Positions 25,726-35,565 of a stretch of DNA of 64,000 nt are shown piece by piece. The DNA is from CALRWV02 sp943371965. Its GTDB lineage: Bacteria; Bacteroidota; JABWAT01. How positions within the stretch are numbered: the first letter of the stretch is position 1; every line of letters starts with the position of its first letter. A model generated the notes under the pieces. It saw only the letters and a list, made by a program, of their open reading frames with translations, made no database searches and was not told where the DNA came from. Both the position numbers and the translations under genes were made by a program. The stretch spans positions 15,531 through 79,530 of the forward strand of contig CALRWV020000012.1 of assembly GCA_943371965.1 (NCBI GenBank), read 5' to 3'.

Positions 25726-27165
25726 ATGAAGAAAAGATCAATTAATATCAAAAGTGAAATTCAGATTTCTGAAGTGAAATTCAATTTTTCTGCATTGTAC
25801 TTTTCCCTTCTCATTTGTGTTCTGTCATTTGCAACTTCTCAATTACCAGCTCAGGATTTTGGTGTGTTTATTGCAACTGCACACCGAATCGATTATCCTC
25901 GAACAGATGGAAAAGAAAATCAGATTCAGGAATTGAAAAATTTGGTTGAAGAAGCACATCAAAAAGGAATCAATACTTTATACTTTCAGGTTCGGGGCCG
26001 TGGTGATGCATTTTACCAGTCCGAAATTGAACCATGGTCGGAATCATTGACGGGGTCATTGGGAAAAAACCCGGGTTGGGATCCGTTGGCTGAACTGATT
26101 GAACTTGCAAAAACAAGAAATATGAAAGTAATCGGGTGGTTCAATGTTTTTAAAATTGCGGATCAGTCAAATCCTACAAAAAGTGTTTCAAGGATAAAAC
26201 ATCCTGCAGAAGCACATCCGGAATGGGTTTTGAAATCAGGCACAGAACGTTTCCTTAATCCGGGAATTCCGGAAGTGAGGAAGTATATTGCATCGGTTGC
26301 CGAAGATCTTGTTTCAGGTTATGACCTCAATGGAATTCAGCTTGATTTTTGCCGCTATCCGACAACAAAATACAATGATGCAAAGACAATCAAAAAATAT
26401 AAACCATTCAAACAGTCAGCTGATGATTGGAGAAGAGAAAATGTAACTCAAACTGTTAGGCTGATCAGGGAAGTCATTACCGGGAAAAACTCCAATATAA
26501 TTTTGAGTGCCGCACCTCTCGGAATCTGCAAATCAGTTCCAAAAGCAAATGGGCTTCAGAGTTATTATGAAGTTTATCAGGACAGTTACGGTTGGATGGA
26601 AAATGATTTGATTGATGAAGCCGTCCCGCAGATTTATTGGCCAATTGGAAACATTCCAGATGGAACGGGTGCAAAAACGAGCCCAGATTATGAAACATTG
26701 TGCTATGAATGGAAAGAGAATTCAAACGGAAAGTCAGTAAAAGCAGGAATTGCACTTTACAAAAAACCTGTTTTCAATCAAACAAAAAAACAGATAGAAG
26801 TTGCATTGAAAGCCGGACACGATGGCGTTGTCTTTTATGCATGGCAGCAATTCAAGGAACTTGATATTGATTTGACGCAGTTCAAAAAATCAGAAAGTAA
26901 AATCAAGAAACCGGATTCGGTTACTGTATTGGAAAATGCCGGAAAATTTAAATATGAAAAACTGACGCAAAACCAGATATTGCTTTACAATGATGATAAC
27001 CTGTCGGCAGAATCATACGAAATATCAGATGAATTCGGCAATGTGAAATCAAATGGAAAAATAAACAGGGAACGCGTTGTGTTGCTTAACATCGATTCTT
27101 CGATGAAATCTGTCAGGCTGAAAAATAATGCCGGTGAAAAAATAGCAGAACTTAATTTGCGTTGA
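25726..27165 (+). CDS. Exported GHL10 family (DUF187) glycoside hydrolase-like protein
   Basis: The 479-aa protein has an N-terminal hydrophobic segment (about residues 25-43 ending LPAQ), consistent with an unusually long signal peptide. The GHL10 TIM barrel follows: FGVFIATAHRIDYPRT, NTLYFQVRGRGDAFY, KVIGWFNVFK, RFLNPGIPEVRKYI, GIQLDFCRYPT and AVPQIYWPIG. The Asp of IQLDFCRYP is a candidate catalytic residue. Relatives act on envelope or extracellular polysaccharides, but the substrate here is not evident. A small C-terminal beta domain (about 390-479) resembles secretion-associated or Ig-like ends. The heptose genes follow after 31 bp. Confidence 0.85.
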   Translation: MKKRSINIKSEIQISEVKFNFSALYFSLLICVLSFATSQLPAQDFGVFIATAHRIDYPRTDGKENQIQELKNLVEEAHQKGINTLYFQVRGRGDAFYQSEIEPWSESLTGSLGKNPGWDPLAELIELAKTRNMKVIGWFNVFKIADQSNPTKSVSRIKHPAEAHPEWVLKSGTERFLNPGIPEVRKYIASVAEDLVSGYDLNGIQLDFCRYPTTKYNDAKTIKKYKPFKQSADDWRRENVTQTVRLIREVITGKNSNIILSAAPLGICKSVPKANGLQSYYEVYQDSYGWMENDLIDEAVPQIYWPIGNIPDGTGAKTSPDYETLCYEWKENSNGKSVKAGIALYKKPVFNQTKKQIEVALKAGHDGVVFYAWQQFKELDIDLTQFKKSESKIKKPDSVTVLENAGKFKYEKLTQNQILLYNDDNLSAESYEISDEFGNVKSNGKINRERVVLLNIDSSMKSVRLKNNAGEKIAELNLR

Positions 27166-27196
27166 TCTGCAAAAGAATAAAAGCTCAGGAAAAAAC

Positions 27197-28192
27197 ATGA
27201 CCATTTTTACTGAAAAAAGATTAGATGAACTTTTCGAGCAGATGAAAAACAAACATATTTTTGTCATCGGTGATTTGATGATTGACCGTTATGTTTGGGG
27301 ATCAGTAAACCGCATCAGTCCTGAAGCTCCTGTTCCTGTTGTTGAAGTAACGCAGGAAAGCGAACGGCTTGGTGGCGCCGCCAATGTTGGAAATAATATT
27401 GTTTCTCTGGGTGGTAAATGTACCTTGATTGGAGTTGCAGGAAATGATTCCAATGCAGATGTGTTAAGAAGACTGATTGAAGACATGAAAATGAATTCTT
27501 CAGGCGTTATTACTGACAATTCAAGAATGACAACGGTTAAAACAAGAGTAATAGCCCAAAACCAGCATGTTGTCAGAATTGACAATGAACAGAAGCACGA
27601 CATTTCTTCAGACGTTGCCGATCAGATCATTTCACATCTTGAAAGAAATATTTCATCAATTGACGGAATTATTCTTGAGGATTACAATAAGGGTGTTTTG
27701 ACAAAAGAATTGATTCAACGCGTAATCGAACTTGCCAATAAACATAACAAACTGATTACAGTGGATCCGAAACTGAACCATTTCTTCGAGTATAAAAATG
27801 TAACGGTTTTCAAACCAAATCTGAAGGAAACTTCTGAAGGACTTGGGAAAAACATCAAAACGGAAAGCGAAGTTCTTGCAGCTGGCAAGCAACTCCAAAA
27901 ACAGTTGAATGCAAAACACGTTCTTATCACCAGAAGTGAAAAAGGAATGTCCTTGTTTTCTGAAAATGACAAATATTTTCATGTTCCTACCCATGCCCGT
28001 GAAGTCGCTGATGTTTCAGGAGCGGGTGATACTGTGATAGCTACTTTAACTCTTGCACTTTCAGCAGGAGCTTCGCCTGATGAAGCAGCATCACTGTCAA
28101 ATCTTGGTGGTGGATTGGTTGTTGGAGAAGTAGGAATTGTACCTGCTGTTCCTGAAAAAATAATTGAATTCTGGAGAGAAATAAGTGACTGA
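27197..28192 (+). CDS. hldE1: D-glycero-beta-D-manno-heptose-7-phosphate kinase (HldE kinase half)
   Basis: The 331-aa protein is a PfkB/ribokinase-type kinase. It has the N-terminal signature GDLMIDRYVWGSVNRISPEAPVPVVE split over about 22-46, GGAANVGNNI near 58-67, and the C-terminal ATP/anion-hole motif DVSGAGDTVIATL near 273-285. It phosphorylates heptose-7-phosphate at C1 on the way to ADP-heptose for the lipopolysaccharide core. The adenylyltransferase that is fused to it in E. coli is a separate gene here, overlapping by 8 bp. Confidence 0.95.
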   Translation: MTIFTEKRLDELFEQMKNKHIFVIGDLMIDRYVWGSVNRISPEAPVPVVEVTQESERLGGAANVGNNIVSLGGKCTLIGVAGNDSNADVLRRLIEDMKMNSSGVITDNSRMTTVKTRVIAQNQHVVRIDNEQKHDISSDVADQIISHLERNISSIDGIILEDYNKGVLTKELIQRVIELANKHNKLITVDPKLNHFFEYKNVTVFKPNLKETSEGLGKNIKTESEVLAAGKQLQKQLNAKHVLITRSEKGMSLFSENDKYFHVPTHAREVADVSGAGDTVIATLTLALSAGASPDEAASLSNLGGGLVVGEVGIVPAVPEKIIEFWREISD

Positions 28193-28670
28193 TCAGGGAA
28201 AAATATTAAAAGTAGATGATTTTATATCCATCCGTGAAAAACTGAAAAAGGAAAACAAAAAACTTGTTTTCACAAACGGATGTTTTGATATTCTTCATAA
28301 AGGTCACGTAGATTACCTTCAGAAAGCACGTGAATTGGGAGACGCAATGATTGTTGCCATCAATGAAGATGAATCAGTCAGGCGGATTAAAGGTGAAAAA
28401 AGACCTATCAATTCAGAAGATGACAGAGCCTTTTTACTCGCCAATTTGCGCTCGGTAGATTACGTCACCTTTTTTGGCGAAGACACCCCGTATGAAGTCA
28501 TCAAAAAAATCGTCCCTGACTATCTGGTAAAGGGTGCGGATTGGGATGTTTCAAATGTTATTGGAAAAGATATTGTAGAAGAAAACGGCGGAAAGGTTCT
28601 GACAATTGAATTGACACCGGAAAAAAGTACAACCAATGTGATTGAAAAAGTACTGACCGCATATAAATAA
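28185..28670 (+). CDS. hldE2: D-glycero-beta-D-manno-heptose 1-phosphate adenylyltransferase (HldE transferase half)
   Basis: The 161-aa nucleotidyltransferase has the FTNGCFDILHKGHVDYL motif near residues 29-45, where HKGH is the active-site HxGH. The later segments are INEDESVRRIKGEKRPI and VIEKVL. It makes ADP-heptose from heptose-1-phosphate and ATP. Translation starts at a GTG at 28185, inside the last codons of the kinase gene, so the two are coupled. The N-terminal 20 residues before the core strand are normal for stand-alone versions. Confidence 0.94.
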   Translation: MTDQGKILKVDDFISIREKLKKENKKLVFTNGCFDILHKGHVDYLQKARELGDAMIVAINEDESVRRIKGEKRPINSEDDRAFLLANLRSVDYVTFFGEDTPYEVIKKIVPDYLVKGADWDVSNVIGKDIVEENGGKVLTIELTPEKSTTNVIEKVLTAYK

Positions 28671-28744
28671 AGTAGGCGAATTACAGAGCCGGAATTCAGA
28701 CAGACAGGGATAGAGCTGTTCAGATTTTAATACTCGCTGCAAAA

Positions 28745-31700
28745 ATGAAAAAGCCAATTAAAATATTCTCTTATTTTGTTTTCATAACTGCATACCTGCT
28801 GGTATTTCTTGTTGTAACTGCATTCGTAATCTCACAAACAGACTGGTTCAGAAATTTCATCAGTAAACAGTTGAGTACAGTAGTAAATGAAAACATTAAC
28901 GGAAAACTTGAAATTAAATCAATTGAAGGAAATTTCTTTTCACACCTTGATTTAAACGGAATAAATTTAATCCACGAAAACGATACGTTGATTTCAGTTC
29001 CATCAATTGAAATCAGATACATGCCTGTCTTTCTTCTTTTTAAAAATCTGAATATTTCCCTGATTGAAATTAAAAACCCATCCATTCATTTTGAAATCAT
29101 GAAAGATGGATCGCTTAATTTTGCAGCTCTTATAAAAACGAAAACAGATTCAGTCAAAGCAGATACTTCCAAACAGGAAAACTCTTCACTTATCCAGATA
29201 ATCGATATCAAGAGTATAAAACTTACTGATGCCAAAATTATTTATAACCGTGAAAATTATAAAAATACAAATTATCTAAAAATGACCATTGATTACAGGG
29301 AGCTGAAGTTTGATGACTTCAATGCCTGGATTTCTTTCTACCGTTCACCGACAAAGACTCGTTTTGAGATCTTCAATATTGAAATTCATGAAAAGAAATC
29401 AGGATTTAATTTAAATCAATTTGCAATCAAAGCTGAACTTGATGACAGTTCCATTTCTGTTCCCAAGTTTGTCATGAAGACTGATTCAAGTTCAGTTGAA
29501 TTGAATACCAAGTTGATATTTGCAGACAAAATCCAATTTGATTCCACTTTTTCAGAACAGTTGAAACATGCCAAACTTAATGTGAATGTTAGCTTGAAAC
29601 CGTTTACTTTCATTGATCTATATGTGTTTATTCCCAAAGTAGATATGCTTGGAGAATCAGTTACGTGTGATGTAGTTGCTGATGGATCTCTGGATACATT
29701 GAATGTAAAATCAGTCGAACTGAATTTCGGTAAGAAATCACACTTAAAGGCCTCAGGAAGATTGTTTCACCTCCTTGACGGGGATAAACTTACGATGAGT
29801 ACAAAAGTCACAGATGGAACAGTTTATTATGCTGATGTACATTCTCTTTTACCTAACATTCCAATTCCTTCATTTGAGAAAGCTGGAGAAATCAACTTCA
29901 CAGCTTCGTATTCAGGAAAGCCAACCGATTTTGAATCAGCTGTTCATATGGTATCAAAAACGGGTGGAGAATTTTCAGCAAATGCATCGTTCGATTTCAA
30001 TAAGACAATTCCGGAGTATAAAGTTTCGCTTGAAGCTCATGAGCTGAATCTGCAGCCATTTCTGAACAATGCAAAATCGCTGAACAGCAATCTGAACCTG
30101 ACAAGCAAAATTGAGGGAAAAGGTTTTGTTCTTGATGAAGTTGAAATGAAAAGCAGGACAACTATTACATCTTCCTACTACACGAATATTTCAGTTGATC
30201 AGGCAGAGATCATCATTAACGGTTCAAATAAAAAAGTAGAGATCAAAACCAATGCCAGTTCGTATTTTGCTGAAATAAATCTTCAGGCAGCGATTGAAAA
30301 AATTAATAATACCTTCAGATTTGATATCGATCTCGAAGGACGCAGAATCAACATTGAAAATATTTTACCGCAACTTTCAAAATCAAAAATAAATTTCACC
30401 TCAAAAACCCAAATTGAAATCAATGATCAACTGAAGATTGATTCAAAGATTGACATCAATCAGCTCAACCTTGATAATGTAAAATACAATCCCGTAAAAT
30501 TGGACATACTTTTTCAAACACGGAAGGACAAATTTACTTTTTCCGAAATTAAAAGTGATTGGCTGGATATCAATGTAAATTCAACCGACAATGTTGATTA
30601 CTGGGTAAGTTACCTTTCGGCAATGGTAAAGAATATGAAAGTCTTTCATTCTGATTCCGCAAATGCGGTTGTACCTGATTTGTCATTTATAACAGACAGC
30701 ACTGAAACTGTAAGCTGGAAATGGAAAATAAAAGATATTACCTCACTTGCTGCCCTGATTAAACAACCAACTCTGAAAGTAAAGGGAAATGGTTCAGGAA
30801 TAACCATCGTTCACAATAAATTTCTTTCAACCGTTTTTGATATCAACCTTGATTCAGTCAGCTACAACAAATCGATTTACGCAAATAATATAGTTATGAA
30901 GTCAGATCTTGATTCACTTAATATTGAGCAGCTGCTGGATTATGCTGATGGGTATCTGAATATCTCTGTTGATGAACTGATAACCGGTGAAAGAAACTGG
31001 GGAAAAATCAAACTTGAATCAAAGGGCATTAAAAATAAAGCAGCATACTTGCTGACGGTTGATGACTCCGGAAATTTGCTTTCGCTGAATACTGATGGGT
31101 TTATAAACATAACATCCGATTCAGTTAGCATGGATGTCAGGAACTTTTTTGTCAAATCGGAATTGTCAGACTGGGAAATCAAACGACCGGCAAAAATGTA
31201 TGTTACAACCACTTCGGTTGGATGTGATACGCTTGAACTCCAAAGTGGAGACCAGAGTCTAACAATATCGGGTGAATTGAACAATGAAGGAACAAAAGAG
31301 GCGTTGATAGTTGGAACCAATCTTGAGATTTCTCCACTGATAACTACTTTCAATCCGAGCTTTCCTGTTTTGCCGCAGGGGAAATTTGATCTGAGGGTTT
31401 ATGCCTTCGGATATTTGAACGATCCGAGTGCTGAACTTGATTTGAATTCAAGCATGATACTTGTTGGTGGAAATAAATACGGGCAATTGGAAGCTAAAGC
31501 TGTTTACGATGGCGGAACTGTTGATATTAAATCTTATTTGAAGGATGAAGATAAAAACAACATTATTTCACTTAACGGAATAATTCCCCTGAAAAAACCG
31601 GAAGATGTTCTGAATGCTGAGCAAACCAATTTTCATGTGGCTGTTACCGATTTTAAACTTGACAGACTAAAGGGGTTCATTCCAACTGTTCTTGAAATTG

Positions 31701-33358
31701 GGGGATCGGCAAACGGGAAAATTGATTACGAATATATTGATGATGCAAATTTTGAATTGAGCGGTGAACTCAATATTCAAAGCGGGAAACTGAGACTTGA
31801 ATCCAACAATGTTTTATATTCAAATATCAATGGAAGTGCAACTCTCCAGAAAAACCTGGTAATTATCAAAGACATGGAAATATTTTCACCAAATAAAGGG
31901 AAAGCAAAACTTTATGGATCATTTGAACTAGAAAATTTTATTCCTTACAAAAACTACAATATTAATCTTGCTTTAACGGATTTTGAGGTTTTAAACAAAG
32001 CACAATCAAATGAAAATACTGTCTATGGAAAAATTGAACTTCAGGGACAATTGAGATTTAAAGGTGGATTTGATCAATCGACACTTAATGGAACAATTAA
32101 ATTGAAAAACACAGATATTGGAATTCTTTCCGGTTCAGCAAATGAAAGGGCATTTGTTAATGAAGACAGTTTTATCAATTGGGTTGGAAAGGCAGCACGT
32201 GATGCATCCGCAAAAGCAGATTCCGATTCAGTTGCACAAACTGCCAAATACAAACCTAAGAAAAAAGGTAAATTATTCAGAACCGGATTCAACGCTTATG
32301 TTCAAATTGATCCGTCACAAAACACCAAGTTTACATTGATATTGAACAGAGCAACCGGTGAACGCCTTGAAACTTATGTGGGCGGAAATCTTTTGATGCA
32401 GTATCAGCGCGAAAATATTTCAATGACTGGAAAGCTGAATGTCCTCGACGGTAATTATGGATTTTATACAGCAAAATTCAAAGTTCAGAAAGATGGTGAA
32501 ATCCGCTGGTCTGGAAATATTTCAGATCCGGAACTGAGTTTATTGGCTCACACAACGTTAATCAGAAACAGAGAAACCAGTACCGGTTCTACAACGGATG
32601 GAACTGATTCGAAATCGACACAAAAGGAAAGCAACATGATTTCAATCGGAATTGAAGGAACTGCATCAAGACCTCTGTTCAATTACGATATTGTTTCAAC
32701 TTTGGCTGACGGGCAAACAAAGTCTGCTGCTTCAAGCCCACTTCTCCGTGAAAACCTGACTGCAAATATTATTTCGCTGATCCTGCTGAATCAGTGGGCA
32801 AATGATCCATGGAATACCCAGAACCAGCGGAATTTTTCAAATGTTGGTTCCGGTGACCTAACAAATACTGGAGTTAATGCATTATTTGGAACGCTCAGCA
32901 ATCACCTGGGAAGATATCTGAACAGTGCTGACAGCAGAATAAAATTTGTGAACTTTCAGGTTCAGAAAAATCAATCCGGTTTAACGGATGACTTTGCCGT
33001 CAGCGGTGGATATGAGTTGAGTGACAGTTGGACCATCAGCGGTGGTGTCAATTACAATCCGAACAGTGCGGCCACTCAAACAACTGCAGCTGCTAAAAAC
33101 GCAGATCCGGTGAATTTTTCATTGAGGATAGAAAATAAACTGACTGAAAACCTCTCATGGGAACTTTACAGAACATACAATCCATACACATTTGACGCAT
33201 ATGAAGAACCCATCATATATGGTGTTTCCCTGTTTTACAGAAAAAGATTTTATTATTGGAACGAGTTGAATCCGTTCAGAAAAGAAGAAAAAAATGCCGA
33301 AGCCAAACCTGATAACGGAAAACCTGAAACAGGGGCTCCTCCAGTTCCTAAAGAGTAA
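28745..33358 (+). CDS. tamB: TamB/AsmA-like outer-membrane assembly protein
   Basis: The 1537-aa protein starts with one membrane anchor (about residues 10-30, rich in Val, Leu and Phe). It is otherwise a long series of beta strands of the AsmA/TamB type. The C-terminal 400 residues match the DUF490/TamB domain, with TGKLNVLDGNYGFY, an ISDPELSLLAHT strand and a final barrel-like stretch (KFVNFQVQKNQSGLTDDFAVSGGYELSD). TamB-type proteins bridge inner and outer membranes and help outer-membrane protein or lipid delivery. The coding end overlaps the RNase R gene by 65 bp. No TamA/BamA gene is adjacent. Confidence 0.9.
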   Translation: MKKPIKIFSYFVFITAYLLVFLVVTAFVISQTDWFRNFISKQLSTVVNENINGKLEIKSIEGNFFSHLDLNGINLIHENDTLISVPSIEIRYMPVFLLFKNLNISLIEIKNPSIHFEIMKDGSLNFAALIKTKTDSVKADTSKQENSSLIQIIDIKSIKLTDAKIIYNRENYKNTNYLKMTIDYRELKFDDFNAWISFYRSPTKTRFEIFNIEIHEKKSGFNLNQFAIKAELDDSSISVPKFVMKTDSSSVELNTKLIFADKIQFDSTFSEQLKHAKLNVNVSLKPFTFIDLYVFIPKVDMLGESVTCDVVADGSLDTLNVKSVELNFGKKSHLKASGRLFHLLDGDKLTMSTKVTDGTVYYADVHSLLPNIPIPSFEKAGEINFTASYSGKPTDFESAVHMVSKTGGEFSANASFDFNKTIPEYKVSLEAHELNLQPFLNNAKSLNSNLNLTSKIEGKGFVLDEVEMKSRTTITSSYYTNISVDQAEIIINGSNKKVEIKTNASSYFAEINLQAAIEKINNTFRFDIDLEGRRINIENILPQLSKSKINFTSKTQIEINDQLKIDSKIDINQLNLDNVKYNPVKLDILFQTRKDKFTFSEIKSDWLDINVNSTDNVDYWVSYLSAMVKNMKVFHSDSANAVVPDLSFITDSTETVSWKWKIKDITSLAALIKQPTLKVKGNGSGITIVHNKFLSTVFDINLDSVSYNKSIYANNIVMKSDLDSLNIEQLLDYADGYLNISVDELITGERNWGKIKLESKGIKNKAAYLLTVDDSGNLLSLNTDGFINITSDSVSMDVRNFFVKSELSDWEIKRPAKMYVTTTSVGCDTLELQSGDQSLTISGELNNEGTKEALIVGTNLEISPLITTFNPSFPVLPQGKFDLRVYAFGYLNDPSAELDLNSSMILVGGNKYGQLEAKAVYDGGTVDIKSYLKDEDKNNIISLNGIIPLKKPEDVLNAEQTNFHVAVTDFKLDRLKGFIPTVLEIGGSANGKIDYEYIDDANFELSGELNIQSGKLRLESNNVLYSNINGSATLQKNLVIIKDMEIFSPNKGKAKLYGSFELENFIPYKNYNINLALTDFEVLNKAQSNENTVYGKIELQGQLRFKGGFDQSTLNGTIKLKNTDIGILSGSANERAFVNEDSFINWVGKAARDASAKADSDSVAQTAKYKPKKKGKLFRTGFNAYVQIDPSQNTKFTLILNRATGERLETYVGGNLLMQYQRENISMTGKLNVLDGNYGFYTAKFKVQKDGEIRWSGNISDPELSLLAHTTLIRNRETSTGSTTDGTDSKSTQKESNMISIGIEGTASRPLFNYDIVSTLADGQTKSAASSPLLRENLTANIISLILLNQWANDPWNTQNQRNFSNVGSGDLTNTGVNALFGTLSNHLGRYLNSADSRIKFVNFQVQKNQSGLTDDFAVSGGYELSDSWTISGGVNYNPNSAATQTTAAAKNADPVNFSLRIENKLTENLSWELYRTYNPYTFDAYEEPIIYGVSLFYRKRFYYWNELNPFRKEEKNAEAKPDNGKPETGAPPVPKE

Positions 33359-35417
33359 CAGTTCAGAAAAATTCAAAGTTGCGGAACTGACAAAAGCCAT
33401 TGGTCTGAATCCCAAATCACATGAACGGATGGTTGCTGAAATTCTGAATGATCTGGTTCAAAATAAAATTGTTGAAAGAACCAAAGGAAAGCTTTTTAAC
33501 TATGCACATCCGGTAACGTTGAAAACCGGAACGTTGATGATGACAAAAAGCGGATTTGGCTTTGTTAGAATCGATGAAGAAAATGAAGTGAAGATATCCG
33601 AGAAATTTCTGAATACTGCATTCAATGAAGATGTTGTTGAAGTTTCGCTTTTTGCAAAAAAAGGTGATAAAGGTTTTGAAGGTGAAATCACCAAAGTTCT
33701 TGAGCGGAAAAGAAAGACATTTGTTGGAACACTTGAAAAATCGAAAAACTTTGCTTTTGTAATTCCAGATGACAAAAAAATTCACCGCGATTTTTACATC
33801 CAGCCGAAATTTCTTTTCAATGCCAAACAGGGCGATAAGGTCATGATCGAACTGGATGAATGGGACAATCCCCATTTCAATCCGGAAGCAAAAATTACTG
33901 AAATACTCGGTAAATCAAATGATATCCGGGTGCAGGTTATTTCCGTAGCACGTGGACTTAATTTGCCTGACAAGTTTAAAACTGAAGTTGAGGAGGAAGC
34001 ACATCAAATTCCGGAAACAATTTCCCAATCAGAAATTTCAAAACGTATTGATCTGAGAAACGAAGATATTTTTACCATCGATCCGTTTGATGCAAAAGAT
34101 TTTGATGATGCTGTTTCATTGAAACTTCTTGAAAGCGGAAATTACGAACTGGGTGTTCATATTGCTGATGTATCGCATTATGTTGGGAGATATACCAAAC
34201 TGGACCATGAAGCACTTCAGCGAGGAACATCCATTTATCTGGTTGACCGTGTCATTCCAATGCTGCCGGAAAAACTTTCCAACAATATCTGTTCTCTGGT
34301 TCCGAATCAGGACAGACTTACGTTTTCCGCATTTATTGAGATCAGTACCAAAGGTCAGGTTAAAGATTACCGTTTTGCAAAATCAGTCATTAATTCAAAA
34401 CGTAGATTTACGTACGAAGAAGTTGAAGATATTCTGAAAACCGGAAACGGAGACTATTCTGAAACGCTTTTGAAAATGAATAAACTGGCAAAAAACCTGA
34501 CAGCCAAACGAGATAAAAACGGATCAATAGATTTTGACTCACCTGAAGCGAAATTCAAATTTGACGCTAAAGGAATGCCAGTTGAAATTATCAAAAAAAC
34601 ACGACTTGATTCGATGAGGTTGATTGAAGAATTCATGCTTCTTGCCAATCAGTCAGTGGCTGCACGTTTTCATGAGCTGACAGAAGAAAGCAAGAATTAC
34701 TTTTTGTACCGAGTTCATGATGCACCCGATACAAAAAAACTTTTGAATCTTTCCAATTTCATGATTTTACTGGGTTATCAGTTTGTAGTCGGTGATGATG
34801 AAACTTCCGCAAAGAATCTGCAGAAACTGATGAATGATGCGGTGGGAACTCCGGAAGAAGATATTGTTCATCAGGTTGCGTTACGTGCCATGGCAAAGGC
34901 TGCTTATTCATCTGAAAATATTGGGCATTTCGGGTTGGCCTTTGATTTTTACACTCACTTTACCTCACCAATCAGAAGATATCCTGATTTGATTGTTCAC
35001 CGTTTGCTTTATTATTATGAAATCCAAAAAAACAAAAAAGCTTTGTACGAGAAAAAAGACCTTGAACTGATCGCGGAACACTGCAACCTGACAGAACGGA
35101 AGGCAATGGAAGCAGAACGTGAATCAATCAAACTGATGCAGGTTGAATACATGAAAAAACACATCGGTGAAGATTTTGATGGAATTATCAGTGGAGTGAC
35201 CCAATTTGGAATTTATGTTGAAATCAAAAATATTCTGGTTGAGGGAATGGTTTCTGTCCGCGATCTGAAAGATGATTTTTACACCTACGATGAAAAAAAA
35301 TATTCCCTTTCCGGTGACAGAAAAGGAAAAGTTTACCGGCTTGGTGATCCGGTGAAAATAACCTGCGTGAATGCCAATTCAGAAAAACGGATCATTGATT
35401 TTGTTATGGCAGGTTAG
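33294..35417 (+). CDS. rnr: Ribonuclease R
   Basis: The 707-aa exoribonuclease has an N-terminal winged-helix domain (about 8-55), two cold-shock domains (about 60-215) and the RNB catalytic domain. Catalytic aspartates are visible in TIDPFDAKDFDDAVSL near 262-277. The RNB C-terminal signature HFGLAFDFYTHFTSPIRRYPDL is near 542-565, and an S1 domain ends the protein. It degrades structured RNA 3' to 5'. The ATG at 33294 lies within the 3' end of tamB in another frame; the next in-frame Met would remove half of the winged helix, so I keep the long form. Translational coupling to tamB is likely. Confidence 0.95.
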   Translation: MPKPNLITENLKQGLLQFLKSNSSEKFKVAELTKAIGLNPKSHERMVAEILNDLVQNKIVERTKGKLFNYAHPVTLKTGTLMMTKSGFGFVRIDEENEVKISEKFLNTAFNEDVVEVSLFAKKGDKGFEGEITKVLERKRKTFVGTLEKSKNFAFVIPDDKKIHRDFYIQPKFLFNAKQGDKVMIELDEWDNPHFNPEAKITEILGKSNDIRVQVISVARGLNLPDKFKTEVEEEAHQIPETISQSEISKRIDLRNEDIFTIDPFDAKDFDDAVSLKLLESGNYELGVHIADVSHYVGRYTKLDHEALQRGTSIYLVDRVIPMLPEKLSNNICSLVPNQDRLTFSAFIEISTKGQVKDYRFAKSVINSKRRFTYEEVEDILKTGNGDYSETLLKMNKLAKNLTAKRDKNGSIDFDSPEAKFKFDAKGMPVEIIKKTRLDSMRLIEEFMLLANQSVAARFHELTEESKNYFLYRVHDAPDTKKLLNLSNFMILLGYQFVVGDDETSAKNLQKLMNDAVGTPEEDIVHQVALRAMAKAAYSSENIGHFGLAFDFYTHFTSPIRRYPDLIVHRLLYYYEIQKNKKALYEKKDLELIAEHCNLTERKAMEAERESIKLMQVEYMKKHIGEDFDGIISGVTQFGIYVEIKNILVEGMVSVRDLKDDFYTYDEKKYSLSGDRKGKVYRLGDPVKITCVNANSEKRIIDFVMAG

Positions 35418-35565
35418 AAATAAAGAAATTGATACAATTTCGGGGTAATTATTTTTTCCAATTAAATGAAACTAATTCATTTTTTGGGTGTTAAATATTA
35501 CATTTACGTTCAGACAGGTCAATTCAAATCAACTTAAAATAACACAGGAGACAGGAAAGCTGCCT

